Source of the DNA: Alphaproteobacteria bacterium
Lineage (GTDB): Bacteria > Pseudomonadota > Alphaproteobacteria > UBA6615
Assembly (NCBI GenBank): GCA_028822385.1
Contig: JAPKDV010000004.1
Coordinates: 1 to 47,883 of the forward strand
Reading direction: 5' to 3'
Length of the DNA stretch: 47,883 nt
Shown in pieces: positions 1-9,632 of this stretch. The notes beneath the pieces were generated by a model, which was not told where the DNA came from, did no database searches, and saw nothing but the letters and a program-made list of their open reading frames with translations. The first letter of the stretch is position 1. Every line of letters begins with the position of its first letter. Made by a program: the position numbers and the translations under genes.

Positions 1-980
1 GACAACACATCGGGCAACCATTCTGACAAAGCGGCGATCGTGGCATCCTTGGGGTGGCCTATAGCAATGGCATAACCCTGTCGTCGGGCCAAATTCTCGA
101 CTTCCAACAACGAAGCCCGTACCGCGATAGGTGACGGGTCGTGGTCGATGAAAATATCCCGGCGTAACGCCGGAATGCCGGCCTTGGATGCTTCAGCGAA
201 AGCCACGGTTTCAGCCGAAGTACGGCTGTCGAGAAACAACAGTTCACGCTGCGCCAGTTCTTTCATCAAAGCCTGCATAGACGAGCGATCACTGGTGGCT
301 TTGCTGCCCATATGATTGTTGATCCCGATATATCCATCAAATTGAGACAGGTTCCACGCAATGCGGCGTTCCAGTTCTGCGGTCTCAAGCCCCGTGAGCA
401 GTGCATTGGGCCCGGGATCCGTTGTCCCACTTTTCGGCTCCATCGGAACATGAACCAACAGCTCATGTCCGGCTTCACGCGCGGACCGCGTCTGGGTTGC
501 GAGATCACCTGCATAGGCCAGATAGGCAAAAGTAAGAGGCCCTGGCAGTTCGACAGTCTGCCGGGAACGGATCCGATCCAAGCCCATATCATCGATGATT
601 ATCGCAATCATCGGCTGGCTAGTAGGCGCACCCATCTGCACGGCGTTCTTCTGCCAAAGAGGGATCAGTGGAGGCACTGGGACAGTCGCAATCTCCGGCT
701 GGAACCCTGGGGGCAAGACAGGCGAATCTGATTCAGAAACCTTAGAGGGTTCGGCTGGAGCCTGTGTAATCACAATATCTACCACGCTTGGTAAGGGCAG
801 ATTTGCTTTCGGGACGACAACCACCAGAGCCGCAACCGCAATCACTGCCAACGCCAATACACCCAGCGCCAACTTGGCCAGCCGGATGTGTCCCCACGAG
901 CGCAGCGGAGAAGCCTTCTTGCGCGATGATTGCGTTCGCTCGCGGGGTTTGGTTGTTTTTTTGATCGGTTTACGAGCCAT
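1..980 (-). CDS. Divergent polysaccharide deacetylase family protein (YibQ/DUF610-like), C-terminus truncated by window start
   Basis: Reverse-strand reading from ATG at 980: MARKPIKKTTKPRERTQSSRKKASPLRSWGHIRLAKLALGVLALAVIAVAALVV... (N-terminal TM), then ...PMIAIIIDDMGLDRIRSRQTVELPGPLTFAYLAYAGDLATQTRSAREAGHELLVHVPMEPKSGTTDPGPNALL...GYIGINNHMGSKATSD...LFLDSRTS..., matching the family motifs. It is absent from the ORF track because it has no stop inside the window. Confidence 0.88.
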   Translation of the reverse strand, partial: MARKPIKKTTKPRERTQSSRKKASPLRSWGHIRLAKLALGVLALAVIAVAALVVVVPKANLPLPSVVDIVITQAPAEPSKVSESDSPVLPPGFQPEIATVPVPPLIPLWQKNAVQMGAPTSQPMIAIIIDDMGLDRIRSRQTVELPGPLTFAYLAYAGDLATQTRSAREAGHELLVHVPMEPKSGTTDPGPNALLTGLETAELERRIAWNLSQFDGYIGINNHMGSKATSDRSSMQALMKELAQRELLFLDSRTSAETVAFAEASKAGIPALRRDIFIDHDPSPIAVRASLLEVENLARRQGYAIAIGHPKDATIAALSEWLPDVL

Positions 981-1161
981 CGCTGGCAAAACACCCTTTC
1001 ACGCCCGGACGAATGATAATGGCAGATGAAACCGTGATTGAGGCAGGCTTATAACAGATTCGGCTAGTCCACAAATTTTCTCAACCCGTCGACGCCCCCT
1101 GAACAGATCACGTCCCGGATCTCGGCAATGTTTCATCTCTGCTAAGACCCGCGACGCGTCT

Positions 1162-1189
1162 TTGCCCGCAATGACAACGCTGTTATAAG
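1162..1189 (+). promoter_or_regulatory. Candidate sigma70-type promoter for the trpGDC-moaC-moeA run (TTGCCC-N16-TATAAG)
   Basis: TTGCCC at 1162-1167 and TATAAG at 1184-1189, about 70 nt upstream of trpG; pattern match only. Confidence 0.35.
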
Positions 1190-1258
1190 TCACCGTCCTT
1201 CCCGCGTGGTGTTGCGCAGGCGGGGACATGCTTCAGTAAATTGGGGTAACCCTTTGAG

Positions 1259-1888
1259 ATGTTTTTGTTAATCGACAACTACGATAGTTTTACCTACAAC
1301 CTCGTCCACTATCTGGGTGAGTTGGGGGTGGTCTGTGACGTCCGTCGAAACGATACACTCACGGTCGAAGAGGCCATTGCGCTGGCGCCCGAGGCCATCA
1401 TCATCTCTCCCGGACCATCCGATCCCGATCATGCCGGCATCTGCCTCGACCTTGTCCGCAAGGCGACAGAGGAAAGAATGCCGCTCTTCGGCGTGTGCCT
1501 CGGCCACCAGACCATCGGACAGGCCTTCGGTGCAGAGATCATCCGCGCGCCAGAACCCATGCACGGCAAAGTCGACCGGGTGCGTCACACCAGTCAGGGA
1601 CTATTTCGTGGCCTGACGAACCCGTTTGAGGCTACCCGCTACCACTCTCTGACAATTTCACGTGACAGCCTGCCCGATTGTTTTGATGTAACGGCGCAAA
1701 CCTCTGACGACGTCATTATGGGAATTAGCCACAAAGAATTGCCAATCCACGGAGTGCAGTTCCATCCCGAGAGTATTGCGACCGCTGCAGGACACGATCT
1801 GCTGGCCAATTTCATTGAACTCGCGACCGGACAGGTCGCGAGCAGTTACGGCAAAGTTACACCCGCCGGGGAAATGGTGGCGCTATGA
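1259..1888 (+). CDS. trpG: Anthranilate/aminodeoxychorismate synthase glutamine amidotransferase component II
   Basis: [23 protein letters not shown]..., [36 protein letters not shown]: class I glutamine amidotransferase signature. Confidence 0.96.
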   Translation: MFLLIDNYDSFTYNLVHYLGELGVVCDVRRNDTLTVEEAIALAPEAIIISPGPSDPDHAGICLDLVRKATEERMPLFGVCLGHQTIGQAFGAEIIRAPEPMHGKVDRVRHTSQGLFRGLTNPFEATRYHSLTISRDSLPDCFDVTAQTSDDVIMGISHKELPIHGVQFHPESIATAAGHDLLANFIELATGQVASSYGKVTPAGEMVAL

Positions 1889-2916
1889 GCGCAGATATGA
1901 ACGATCTTAAACCCCTGCTGGCACGCGTAGCTGACGGCGACACCCTGACTGAAAGCGATGCGGAAATCGCCTTCGAGATCATCATGTCAGGCAATGCCAC
2001 GCCCGCGCAGATCGGCGCATTCCTGATGGCGCTGCGCCTGCGGGGGGAAACCGTAGCCGAGATCACCGGGGCGGCCCGCACCATGCGTGCGAAAGTCACC
2101 GGCATTCCGGCCCCCGACGGCGCCATCGACATTGTCGGGACCGGGGGCGACGGCAAGGGTACACTGAACATCTCAACGGCTTCAGCCATCGTAGTCGCAG
2201 GCTGCGGTGTTCCGGTCGCCAAACATGGCAACCGTGCGCTCAGTTCCAAGACCGGTGCGGCCGATGTGCTGACAGCGCTGGGCATCAACATCGAAGCAGA
2301 TTTCGAACTGGTTCGCGAATCCCTCTGGGAAAACAACCTCGGCTTCATGATGGCCCCGCGCCATCACAGCGCCATGCGCAATGTGGCCGGCCCGCGGGTG
2401 GAACTCGCAACACGCACAATTTTTAATATTCTCGGGCCCCTCTCCAACCCGTCTCTGGTCAAACGCCAGATGACCGGCGTCTTCGCGCCGCAATGGACCG
2501 AACCAATGGCAGAGGTACTCGGCAATCTCGGTCTGGAGCGCGCCTGGGTGGTACACGCCCATGACGGTTCTGACGAGTTGACTACGACCGGCCCCGCCAA
2601 GGTGTCTGAGTTGAAGGACGGCAAAGTCACGACCTATGAGGTCAGTCCGGAAGATGCAGGACTGGAGCGATCCACCCTCGATGATATCAAGGGTGGAGAT
2701 TCCGAATATAATGCCGCCGCCCTCCGCGCTCTGCTGGATAGCAAACCCAGTGCATTCCGGGATTGCGTAGTGCTGACAGCTGCTGGATCTCTGATGATTG
2801 CGGGCAAGGCCGATGATCTGAAATCCGGTGTCGCCATTGCTCAAGATGCCATTGACTCCGGTGCCGCGAAGAAAACCCTCGTTCGGCTCGTCGAAATTAC
2901 TAACCGGGGCAATTGA
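1885..2916 (+). CDS. trpD: Anthranilate phosphoribosyltransferase
   Basis: [53 protein letters not shown]...; ATGA overlap with trpG. Confidence 0.97.
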   Translation: MSADMNDLKPLLARVADGDTLTESDAEIAFEIIMSGNATPAQIGAFLMALRLRGETVAEITGAARTMRAKVTGIPAPDGAIDIVGTGGDGKGTLNISTASAIVVAGCGVPVAKHGNRALSSKTGAADVLTALGINIEADFELVRESLWENNLGFMMAPRHHSAMRNVAGPRVELATRTIFNILGPLSNPSLVKRQMTGVFAPQWTEPMAEVLGNLGLERAWVVHAHDGSDELTTTGPAKVSELKDGKVTTYEVSPEDAGLERSTLDDIKGGDSEYNAAALRALLDSKPSAFRDCVVLTAAGSLMIAGKADDLKSGVAIAQDAIDSGAAKKTLVRLVEITNRGN

Positions 2917-2918
2917 TT

Positions 2919-3737
2919 ATGAGCAACGTCCTCGACAAGATTTGCCACGACAAGCGCCTACATATTGCGGCCTGCAAGGCGAACACATCACTGGCCGAAC
3001 TCGAAGCCCGCGCCAGAAATGCCGGGCCAACCCGTGGCTTTGCCCGAGCACTCTCTGAACGCACGGCAGCCGGTAGGTTTGGTCTGATCGCCGAGGTCAA
3101 GAAGGCCAGCCCCAGCAAGGGTCTGATCCGTGCAGACTTCAATCCACCGATGATCGCGCGGGCCTACGAGGGAGGTGGTGCCGCCTGCATGTCGGTGTTG
3201 ACGGACACGCCTTATTTTCAGGGCAAGGATGAAGATCTGGTCACTGCACGCGCTGCAGTCTCTCTCCCTGTGATCCGCAAGGATTTCATGCTCGACACCT
3301 ATCAGGTAACTGAAGCCCGCGCATTGGGTGCCGATTGCATTCTTTTGATTATGGCAGCGTTGGAAGACGCCCAGGCCGCCGAACTCGCCTCCGCCGCCCA
3401 CGAATTGGGAATGGATGTGCTGGTCGAAGTGCACAATGGTGACGAATTGGACCGGGCGCTAGACGTTGATTCTGATCTGGTCGGGATCAACAATCGCGAC
3501 CTCAAGACCCTTGAAGTCGATCTGTCGACCACGGAAGAACTCGCGCCACGGGTCCCTGAGGATCGCGTGACTGTCTGCGAAAGCGGGTTGTTCACACCAG
3601 ATGATCTGGTGCGCATGACAGGTGTCGGTGCGCGCTGTTTCCTGATCGGTGAATCCCTGATGCGCCAGGACGACATAGCCGGCGCCGTTCATGATTTACT
3701 GGCACCGGGTGAAACGAATCTGCAAGCGAGTGCCTGA
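2919..3737 (+). CDS. trpC: Indole-3-glycerol phosphate synthase
   Basis: [69 protein letters not shown] at 2919 preferred over TTG at 2913. Confidence 0.97.
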   Translation: MSNVLDKICHDKRLHIAACKANTSLAELEARARNAGPTRGFARALSERTAAGRFGLIAEVKKASPSKGLIRADFNPPMIARAYEGGGAACMSVLTDTPYFQGKDEDLVTARAAVSLPVIRKDFMLDTYQVTEARALGADCILLIMAALEDAQAAELASAAHELGMDVLVEVHNGDELDRALDVDSDLVGINNRDLKTLEVDLSTTEELAPRVPEDRVTVCESGLFTPDDLVRMTGVGARCFLIGESLMRQDDIAGAVHDLLAPGETNLQASA

Positions 3738-3738
3738 C

Positions 3739-4236
3739 ATGAGTGCCGAAGAAACAAAGTCCCACAAGCTTACCCATATCGATGCGGACGGAAACGCCCG
3801 CATGGTCGATGTTTCCGATAAGGACGTCACGCGCCGGGCCGCAACGGCTGCCTGCAGCGTTATCATGCAGCCCGAGACCGTAAACCTCATTCGTGAAGGC
3901 GCGGTGAAGAAAGGCGATGTCCTGTCCGTCGCCCGTCTGGCCGGTATCATGGGGGCAAAGAAAACTTCTGAACTGATTCCGCTCTGCCACCCCCTGCTGA
4001 TCAACAAGGCCGATGTTAAGCTTTCCATCGATGATGTCGCCAATGCCGTAAACATCGAAGCCACGGTGCGTGTCGACGGCAAAACAGGCGTCGAGATGGA
4101 AGCACTAACCGCGGCCACCATCGCTGCCCTGACAGTCTATGACATGGTGAAAGCCGTGGATCGCGGCACTCGCATCACGGACGTGCGCCTGCTCCATAAA
4201 GCGGGCGGCAAGTCCGGCACCTACGAGGGCGCGTGA
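3739..4236 (+). CDS. moaC: Cyclic pyranopterin monophosphate synthase
   Basis: MSAEETKSHKLTHIDADGNARMVDVSDKDVTRRAATA..., KKTSELIPLCHPLLI, VEMEALTAATIAALTVYDMVKAVDRG. Start at ATG 3739 rather than the 3691 ORF start. Confidence 0.96.
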   Translation: MSAEETKSHKLTHIDADGNARMVDVSDKDVTRRAATAACSVIMQPETVNLIREGAVKKGDVLSVARLAGIMGAKKTSELIPLCHPLLINKADVKLSIDDVANAVNIEATVRVDGKTGVEMEALTAATIAALTVYDMVKAVDRGTRITDVRLLHKAGGKSGTYEGA

Positions 4237-5459
4237 TGTCACGCAAGCTGATGCCCGTCGCCGAAGCGCGCCAACGTATCCTCGCTGACCTTCCAACCAT
4301 GTCCAGTGAACAGATCGCGTTGACCCAAGCCCATGGCCGGGTACTGGCCGTGGATGTTGCTGCGCGCGTCACCCAGCCACCCCTCGCTGTTTCGGCGATG
4401 GATGGTTACGCCGTGCGTGCCGCCGATGTCGCCAGCACACCGGTTAACCTTAAGATCGTCGATGAAGTGCCCGCAGGGGGCTTCCATGACGGCATGCTTA
4501 CATCCGGTGAAGTCGTGCGCATTTTTACAGGTGCGGCCCTCCCCGCTGGAGCCGATGCAGTTGTCATTCAGGAAGACACTCTTCGCAATGGTGACACCGT
4601 CACCGTCAACGAAGGTGTCGCCGAAGGTTGCTACGTACGCAAAGCTGGCCTCGACTTCGACAAGGGTGACATCCTGCTTAAGGCTGGCACAGTGCTCAGC
4701 GCCCGGGATATTGGGCTGGCTGCCGCCATGAACCATCCCTGGCTAAAGGTCCGGCGCAAACCCCTCGTGGCGTTGCTGGCGACCGGTGATGAAATAAAGC
4801 TGCCCGGCGAGAAGCTTGAACCGACAAGTATCGTCAGCTCCAACACCTTCGCCCTCGAAGGCCTGATCCGCGCAGCGGGTGGCGAACCGGTCACCCTCGG
4901 TATCGCGGTCGATGATGTAGCAGCGATCCGCGATCTAGCGCACCAAGCAATCGGAACCGACATGTTGGTCACCACCGGCGGCGCTTCTGTGGGCGAGCAC
5001 GATCTGGTGCAAGAGGCCCTCACCAAACTTGGCCTCAAACTCGATTTCTGGCAAATTGCCATGCGCCCTGGAAAACCGCTGATGTTCGGCCAGCTTGGCA
5101 ATGTCCCTATGCTCGGCTTCCCCGGTAATCCCGTGTCATCAATGGTCTGTGGTGTTCTGTTCCTGATCCCCGCGCTCGCACAAATGCTCGGCACGGGCAA
5201 AACCGAACCGGTTCGTGAGACCGTGACCCTTGGAACTGATCTAGAGGAGAATGACCGGCGCGAAGACTATCTTCGCGCGACGTTGTCCGAAGCTAAAGGG
5301 CAACTCGTCGCCACGCCCTTCCTCCGGCAAGACAGCTCGATGTTCTCCCGTCTCGCCGCTGCTGACTGCTTGCTGATCCGCGATCCACATGCGCCTGCTG
5401 CAAAATTGGGTGATGCAGTTGAAATCGTCCGGCTCGGCACGAGCCACGTTCGGACTTAA
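4236..5459 (+). CDS. moeA: Molybdopterin molybdenumtransferase
   Basis: PPLAVSAMDGYAVRAADV, IFTGAALPAGADAVVIQED, LLATGDEIKLPGE, TTGGASVGEHDLV, RPGKPLMFGQLG, GFPGNPVSSMV. Confidence 0.96.
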   Translation: MSRKLMPVAEARQRILADLPTMSSEQIALTQAHGRVLAVDVAARVTQPPLAVSAMDGYAVRAADVASTPVNLKIVDEVPAGGFHDGMLTSGEVVRIFTGAALPAGADAVVIQEDTLRNGDTVTVNEGVAEGCYVRKAGLDFDKGDILLKAGTVLSARDIGLAAAMNHPWLKVRRKPLVALLATGDEIKLPGEKLEPTSIVSSNTFALEGLIRAAGGEPVTLGIAVDDVAAIRDLAHQAIGTDMLVTTGGASVGEHDLVQEALTKLGLKLDFWQIAMRPGKPLMFGQLGNVPMLGFPGNPVSSMVCGVLFLIPALAQMLGTGKTEPVRETVTLGTDLEENDRREDYLRATLSEAKGQLVATPFLRQDSSMFSRLAAADCLLIRDPHAPAAKLGDAVEIVRLGTSHVRT

Positions 5460-5492
5460 GTGCGAATTCGCCTCCTTGTTGACGATTCAAAA

Positions 5493-5507
5493 GAACATCA
5501 CTAGAAC
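5493..5507. promoter_or_regulatory. SOS box (GAAC-N7-GAAC), alphaproteobacterial LexA operator
   Basis: GAACATCACTAGAAC, an exact match to GAACN7GAAC (= GTTCN7GTTC), about 95 nt upstream of lexA. Confidence 0.8.
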
Positions 5508-5517
5508 ATGAATGAAT

Positions 5518-5532
5518 GTTTGTGGTTTGTTC
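5518..5532. promoter_or_regulatory. Second, near-consensus SOS box (GTTT-N7-GTTC)
   Basis: GTTTGTGGTTTGTTC, one mismatch to GTTCN7GTTC, 10 nt after the first box. Confidence 0.5.
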
Positions 5533-5600
5533 CGTACCTTGTGGTGCTAGCGCAGGACAGAGTAAGCCCGATCTAAACATAAACGGGGGTATTTCTTCGC

Positions 5601-6335
5601 ATGTTAACGCGAAAACAGCACCAGCTACTGATTTTTATAAATGAACACCTGAATGCGACCGGGGTCGCGCCTTCGTTTGACGAAATGAAGGAAGCACTCG
5701 GCCTAAAGTCCAAATCAGGTATTCATCGTTTGATTTCCGGCCTTGAGGAACGTGGATTCATCCGACGCCTCGCTCATCGTGCACGCGCACTCGAAGTATT
5801 GCGGCTTCCCGCAGACATTGGAGTAGCTGAAAACATGCGCAGTGAAGACAAACTCGACCGTTTCTCACCCCAGGTTATCAAAGGCGGGCGGGACAGCGCC
5901 TCAGCCCCCATTATTGCGCCATCAGAACTCACTGGTGAATCACCGGCTGCAAGCGAAGTGGTGTTACCATTCTTCGGCAAGATCGCAGCCGGTACACCCA
6001 TTGAGGCCTTACGCGACCCCACCCGACATATCAGCGTGCCACCATCTATGATCGGGCGCGGTAATCACTACTGCCTAGAGGTTGAGGGTGATTCGATGAA
6101 GAATGCCGGGATTCTGGACGGGGATACTGTCGTGATCCGGCGGACTGACAATGCCGAGAACGGCTCAATTGTGGTGGCGCTTGTAGAAGGGCATGAAGCT
6201 ACGCTCAAGCGCTTGCGCAAACACAATAACTCGGTAGCTTTAGAAGCCGAGAACCCGGCTTATGAAACACGAATATTTGGCCCGGACCAAGTTTCTGTTC
6301 AGGGTAAACTGGTAGGGTTGCTTCGTAAATACTAG
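5601..6335 (+). CDS. lexA: LexA transcriptional repressor
   Basis: [57 protein letters not shown] (wHTH), [13 protein letters not shown] (Ala-Gly cleavage site), [14 protein letters not shown] and GHEATLKRL (Ser/Lys protease dyad). Confidence 0.97.
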   Translation: MLTRKQHQLLIFINEHLNATGVAPSFDEMKEALGLKSKSGIHRLISGLEERGFIRRLAHRARALEVLRLPADIGVAENMRSEDKLDRFSPQVIKGGRDSASAPIIAPSELTGESPAASEVVLPFFGKIAAGTPIEALRDPTRHISVPPSMIGRGNHYCLEVEGDSMKNAGILDGDTVVIRRTDNAENGSIVVALVEGHEATLKRLRKHNNSVALEAENPAYETRIFGPDQVSVQGKLVGLLRKY

Positions 6336-6404
6336 CGAGCGTAACCCGCGTCAACGGGCCCAAAGTTTAGGCCAAAGCACCCAGCGCCTCCGTTCGGCTA
6401 TAAG

Positions 6405-6425
6405 CCTGTCCCCAGCACAGACAGG
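6405..6425. repeat. Perfect inverted repeat (CCTGTC...GACAGG)
   Basis: CCTGTC-CCCAGCACA-GACAGG in the lexA-gltX gap. Confidence 0.6.
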
Positions 6426-6438
6426 ATATGCTGTTTTA

Positions 6439-6457
6439 ATGCCTAGATTATAGGCAT
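6439..6457. repeat. Perfect inverted repeat (ATGCCTA-GATTA-TAGGCAT)
   Basis: 7-bp perfect stem with a 5-nt loop in the lexA-gltX gap. Confidence 0.65.
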
Positions 6458-6470
6458 CGTTGTCAGTCAG

Positions 6471-6490
6471 CTTTGACGTACCCGTCAAAG
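6471..6490. repeat. Perfect inverted repeat (CTTTGACG-TACC-CGTCAAAG)
   Basis: 8-bp perfect stem with a 4-nt loop in the lexA-gltX gap; no clear T-tract on either side. Confidence 0.7.
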
Positions 6491-6602
6491 CCATCCGCAG
6501 GTGGTGGCAGAGGAAGAATGTCCTTCAACAGCTTGAAAACCGCAGCGTCAGCGTCCATAGGAGACCTTACAATAAAGGCCTGTCACACCGGAACCACCCC
6601 AC

Positions 6603-8009
6603 ATGACCGTCGTTACCCGATTTGCCCCCTCGCCCACTGGCTATCTCCACATCGGTGGTGCGCGCACGGCACTCTTTAGCTGGCTCTTTGCCCGCCACCA
6701 CGGTGGCAAATACATTCTACGGGTCGAAGACACCGACCAAAAGCGTTCCACCCAGGACGCCATCGACAAAATTATTGAAGGATTATCCTGGCTCGGCATC
6801 GATCATGACGGCGACGTGATCTTCCAAAGCCAGAATGCGGATCGACATGCCAAAGTTGCCGAGCAATTGCTCGCCGAGGGCAAAGCCTACAAATGCTACT
6901 GTTCGCCTGAAGAATTGACCGAAATGCGCGAAAAAGTGCTTAAAAATGGCACTTCCGGCAATTTCTATAATAATCTCTGGCGTGACCGAGATCCGTCAGA
7001 AGCGCCCGCGGGTATAGATCCGGTGCTGCGCATCAAGATGCCACTCGCTGGGGAAACCTCCATTTCCGACTTGGTACAGGGTGATGTCACTCGAGCCAAT
7101 AATACCCTGGATGATTTCGTCATCATGCGTTCCGATGGAACGCCGACATACATGCTGGCCGTCGTCGTCGATGATCACGATATAGGCGCCACCCATGTCA
7201 TTCGTGGAGACGACCACCTGAACAACGCGTTCCGTCAGTTTCACCTATATAATGCCTGTGGCTGGCACGTTCCCGAATTTGCCCATATACCGCTGATTCA
7301 CGGAGCAGACGGCGCGAAGATGTCGAAACGCCATGGAGCACTCGGCGTCGATCATTACGCCGCACTGGGTATTCTTCCTGAGACCATGAGAAATTATCTA
7401 CTACGCCTAGGCTGGTCCCACGGTGATGATGAGACGATTTCGACGGAACAAGCTATCGAATGGTTCGGTCTCGATGCAGTTGGGCGATCACCGGCGCGGT
7501 TTGATATGGACAGGATTTTAAACCTGAACAGCCACTATTTGAAGGAAGCCGATCCATCACAGCTCAGCGAGGCCGTCCTTCAAATTGCCCGCGAGACCAG
7601 TGATAGATCGCTTTCCGATAGCGCTCTCCAGCGGCTCGAAAGCGGTATTTCGGGACTTGTGCAGCGCGCTAAGACAATTACTGAAGTTGTTGATTTATCT
7701 AATCTTTACCTTTTTGATACACCATTGAAATTCAACGACAAGGCGCGTGAAATTCTCACAGGTGAAGACGCACTAAAGCGAATATTCGAACTTGCTGAAA
7801 TTTTATCCGACCTTACATTGTGGGATGAAAGCCATCTTAATGAAGCTGTGAGAGAATACGCTGATACAAACGGGTTGAAACTTGGCCAGGTCGCTCAGCC
7901 TCTGCGCGCGGCGTTAGCCGGAAGCAATGTTTCGCCAGGTATCTTCGAGGTTATGGTGGTGCTTGGACGAAATGAAACGCTTGAACGACTTAAGGTGACA
8001 TCACTTTAG
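6603..8009 (+). CDS. gltX: Glutamate--tRNA ligase
   Basis: VVTRFAPSPTGYLHIGGARTALFSWLFARHHGGKYILRVEDTDQKRS (HIGH-type motif), GAKMSKRHGALGVDHY (KMSKR). Confidence 0.97.
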   Translation: MTVVTRFAPSPTGYLHIGGARTALFSWLFARHHGGKYILRVEDTDQKRSTQDAIDKIIEGLSWLGIDHDGDVIFQSQNADRHAKVAEQLLAEGKAYKCYCSPEELTEMREKVLKNGTSGNFYNNLWRDRDPSEAPAGIDPVLRIKMPLAGETSISDLVQGDVTRANNTLDDFVIMRSDGTPTYMLAVVVDDHDIGATHVIRGDDHLNNAFRQFHLYNACGWHVPEFAHIPLIHGADGAKMSKRHGALGVDHYAALGILPETMRNYLLRLGWSHGDDETISTEQAIEWFGLDAVGRSPARFDMDRILNLNSHYLKEADPSQLSEAVLQIARETSDRSLSDSALQRLESGISGLVQRAKTITEVVDLSNLYLFDTPLKFNDKAREILTGEDALKRIFELAEILSDLTLWDESHLNEAVREYADTNGLKLGQVAQPLRAALAGSNVSPGIFEVMVVLGRNETLERLKVTSL

Positions 8010-8017
8010 TGCCACGC

Positions 8018-8043
8018 GGGCAACACAACTGTCAAAGTTGCCC
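8018..8043 (+). terminator. Possible stem-loop downstream of gltX (GGGCAAC...GTTGCCC)
   Basis: Perfect 7-bp inverted repeat just after the gltX stop; the following T-run (ATTTGT) is weak. Confidence 0.4.
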
Positions 8044-8066
8044 ATTTGTGACCTGGCCATTATAAT
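8038..8066 (+). promoter_or_regulatory. Candidate sigma70 promoter for gltA (TTGCCC-N17-TATAAT)
   Basis: TTGCCC at 8038-8043, 17-nt spacer, perfect TATAAT at 8061-8066, about 75 nt upstream of the gltA ATG. Confidence 0.6.
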
Positions 8067-8141
8067 GCAGTGCAACAAAGTTCTGGATCGCGGACATTTG
8101 CATTTCAGAGAACAGAACATTTATTTTGGGAAGATGAATAT

Positions 8142-9443
8142 ATGAGTGACGCAAAACCCGCAGGCAATGCGACCCTTACAGTCGATGGAAAAACTATTGA
8201 ACTTCCAATACTTGAAGGTACCGTCGGACCAAAGGTCATCGACGTACGAAAGCTTTACGCCCAGACGGGAATGTTTACTTACGACCCTTCCTATACTTCT
8301 ACAGCTAGCTGTGATTCAGCACTGACCTATATCGACGGCGAAGTTGGGATCCTGCGTCACGGTGGATATTCCATCGAAGATTTGGCCGGAAACAGCAGTT
8401 TCATGGAGGTCTGTTACCTCCTCCTTCATCGTGATCTCCCCAATCAGGCAGAACTTAACGAGTTCGAAAACACAATTACCTATCACTCAATGATCCACGA
8501 GCAGATGCGCAATCTGTATGGTGGATTCCGTCGTGATGCCCATCCAATGGCGGTAATGATCGGTGTGGTCGGTGCCATGTCGGCCTTCTATCATGATTCC
8601 ACAGACATCAATGATCCACAGCAACGGCTGATTGCTTCACATCGTCTAATTGCGAAAATGCCGACGATAGCGGCCTGGGCCTACAAATATTCAGTCGGTC
8701 AGCCATTCCTCTATCCCCGCAACGATATGAGCTATGCGGAGAATTTCCTGCGTATGACCTTTGGTGTGCCCGCAGAGGAATACGAAGTGAATGCGGCCGT
8801 CGTCGATGCGATGGATAAGATCTTCATCCTGCATGCTGACCACGAACAGAACGCCTCGACATCGACAGTACGTCTGGCAGGTTCTTCGGGTGCCAATCCG
8901 TTTGCTTGTATCGCTGCTGGCATCGCAACCCTTTGGGGTCCTGCCCATGGTGGCGCTAACTCAGCTGTACTCGAGATGCTGGAGCAGATCGGCGAAAAGA
9001 AGAACATTCCCGAATTTATAAAGCGCGCGAAGGACAAGGACGACCCCTTCCGCCTGATGGGCTTTGGTCATCGTGTTTACAAAAACTACGATCCGCGTGC
9101 CGGCGTTCTTAAGAAATCTGCCGACGAGGTTCTAGACATTCTGGGTGCGCAGGACGACCCTCTGCTTGAACTCGCCATGGAGCTGGAAAAAATCGCGCTC
9201 GAGGACGAGTACTTCGTGGAACGCAAGCTTTTCCCTAATGTCGATTTTTATTCCGGTATCATCCTGAAAGCGATTGGGTTCCCGACAAGCATGTTCACGG
9301 TGGTTTTTGCACTCGCGCGTTCAATCGGCTGGATTGCCCAGTGGAAAGAGATGATCGAGGATCCGGATCAGCGTATCGGACGTCCTCGTCAGCTGTTTCT
9401 TGGTGCTACGGACCGCGAATACGTTCCGATCGATAAACGGTAG
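8142..9443 (+). CDS. gltA: Citrate synthase
   Basis: [49 protein letters not shown]..., [59 protein letters not shown]. Start at ATG 8142. Confidence 0.97.
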   Translation: MSDAKPAGNATLTVDGKTIELPILEGTVGPKVIDVRKLYAQTGMFTYDPSYTSTASCDSALTYIDGEVGILRHGGYSIEDLAGNSSFMEVCYLLLHRDLPNQAELNEFENTITYHSMIHEQMRNLYGGFRRDAHPMAVMIGVVGAMSAFYHDSTDINDPQQRLIASHRLIAKMPTIAAWAYKYSVGQPFLYPRNDMSYAENFLRMTFGVPAEEYEVNAAVVDAMDKIFILHADHEQNASTSTVRLAGSSGANPFACIAAGIATLWGPAHGGANSAVLEMLEQIGEKKNIPEFIKRAKDKDDPFRLMGFGHRVYKNYDPRAGVLKKSADEVLDILGAQDDPLLELAMELEKIALEDEYFVERKLFPNVDFYSGIILKAIGFPTSMFTVVFALARSIGWIAQWKEMIEDPDQRIGRPRQLFLGATDREYVPIDKR

Positions 9444-9632
9444 CTATGCAGTGTGACGAACGATAAAGGTGCCCCGTCACAAACACCGTCGCAACGTTAC
9501 CCGACAAGAACGCTTAGCGTCGTTAACCGGTCGTCGGGCAACAGCCAGAGCGACGTCAAGCATTCCGTCGATGCTGGCTAGCTGCGGTCATATCGTTTTT
9601 TGTCCCTAGGGTACTGATATCAACTGACTATC

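Noticed and set aside
59-592. Minus-strand ORFs at 59..247 and 266..592 and + ORFs at 312..731 and 595..1029
   Set aside because: Out-of-frame shadows of the YibQ-like deacetylase gene, whose true frame is open to the window start.
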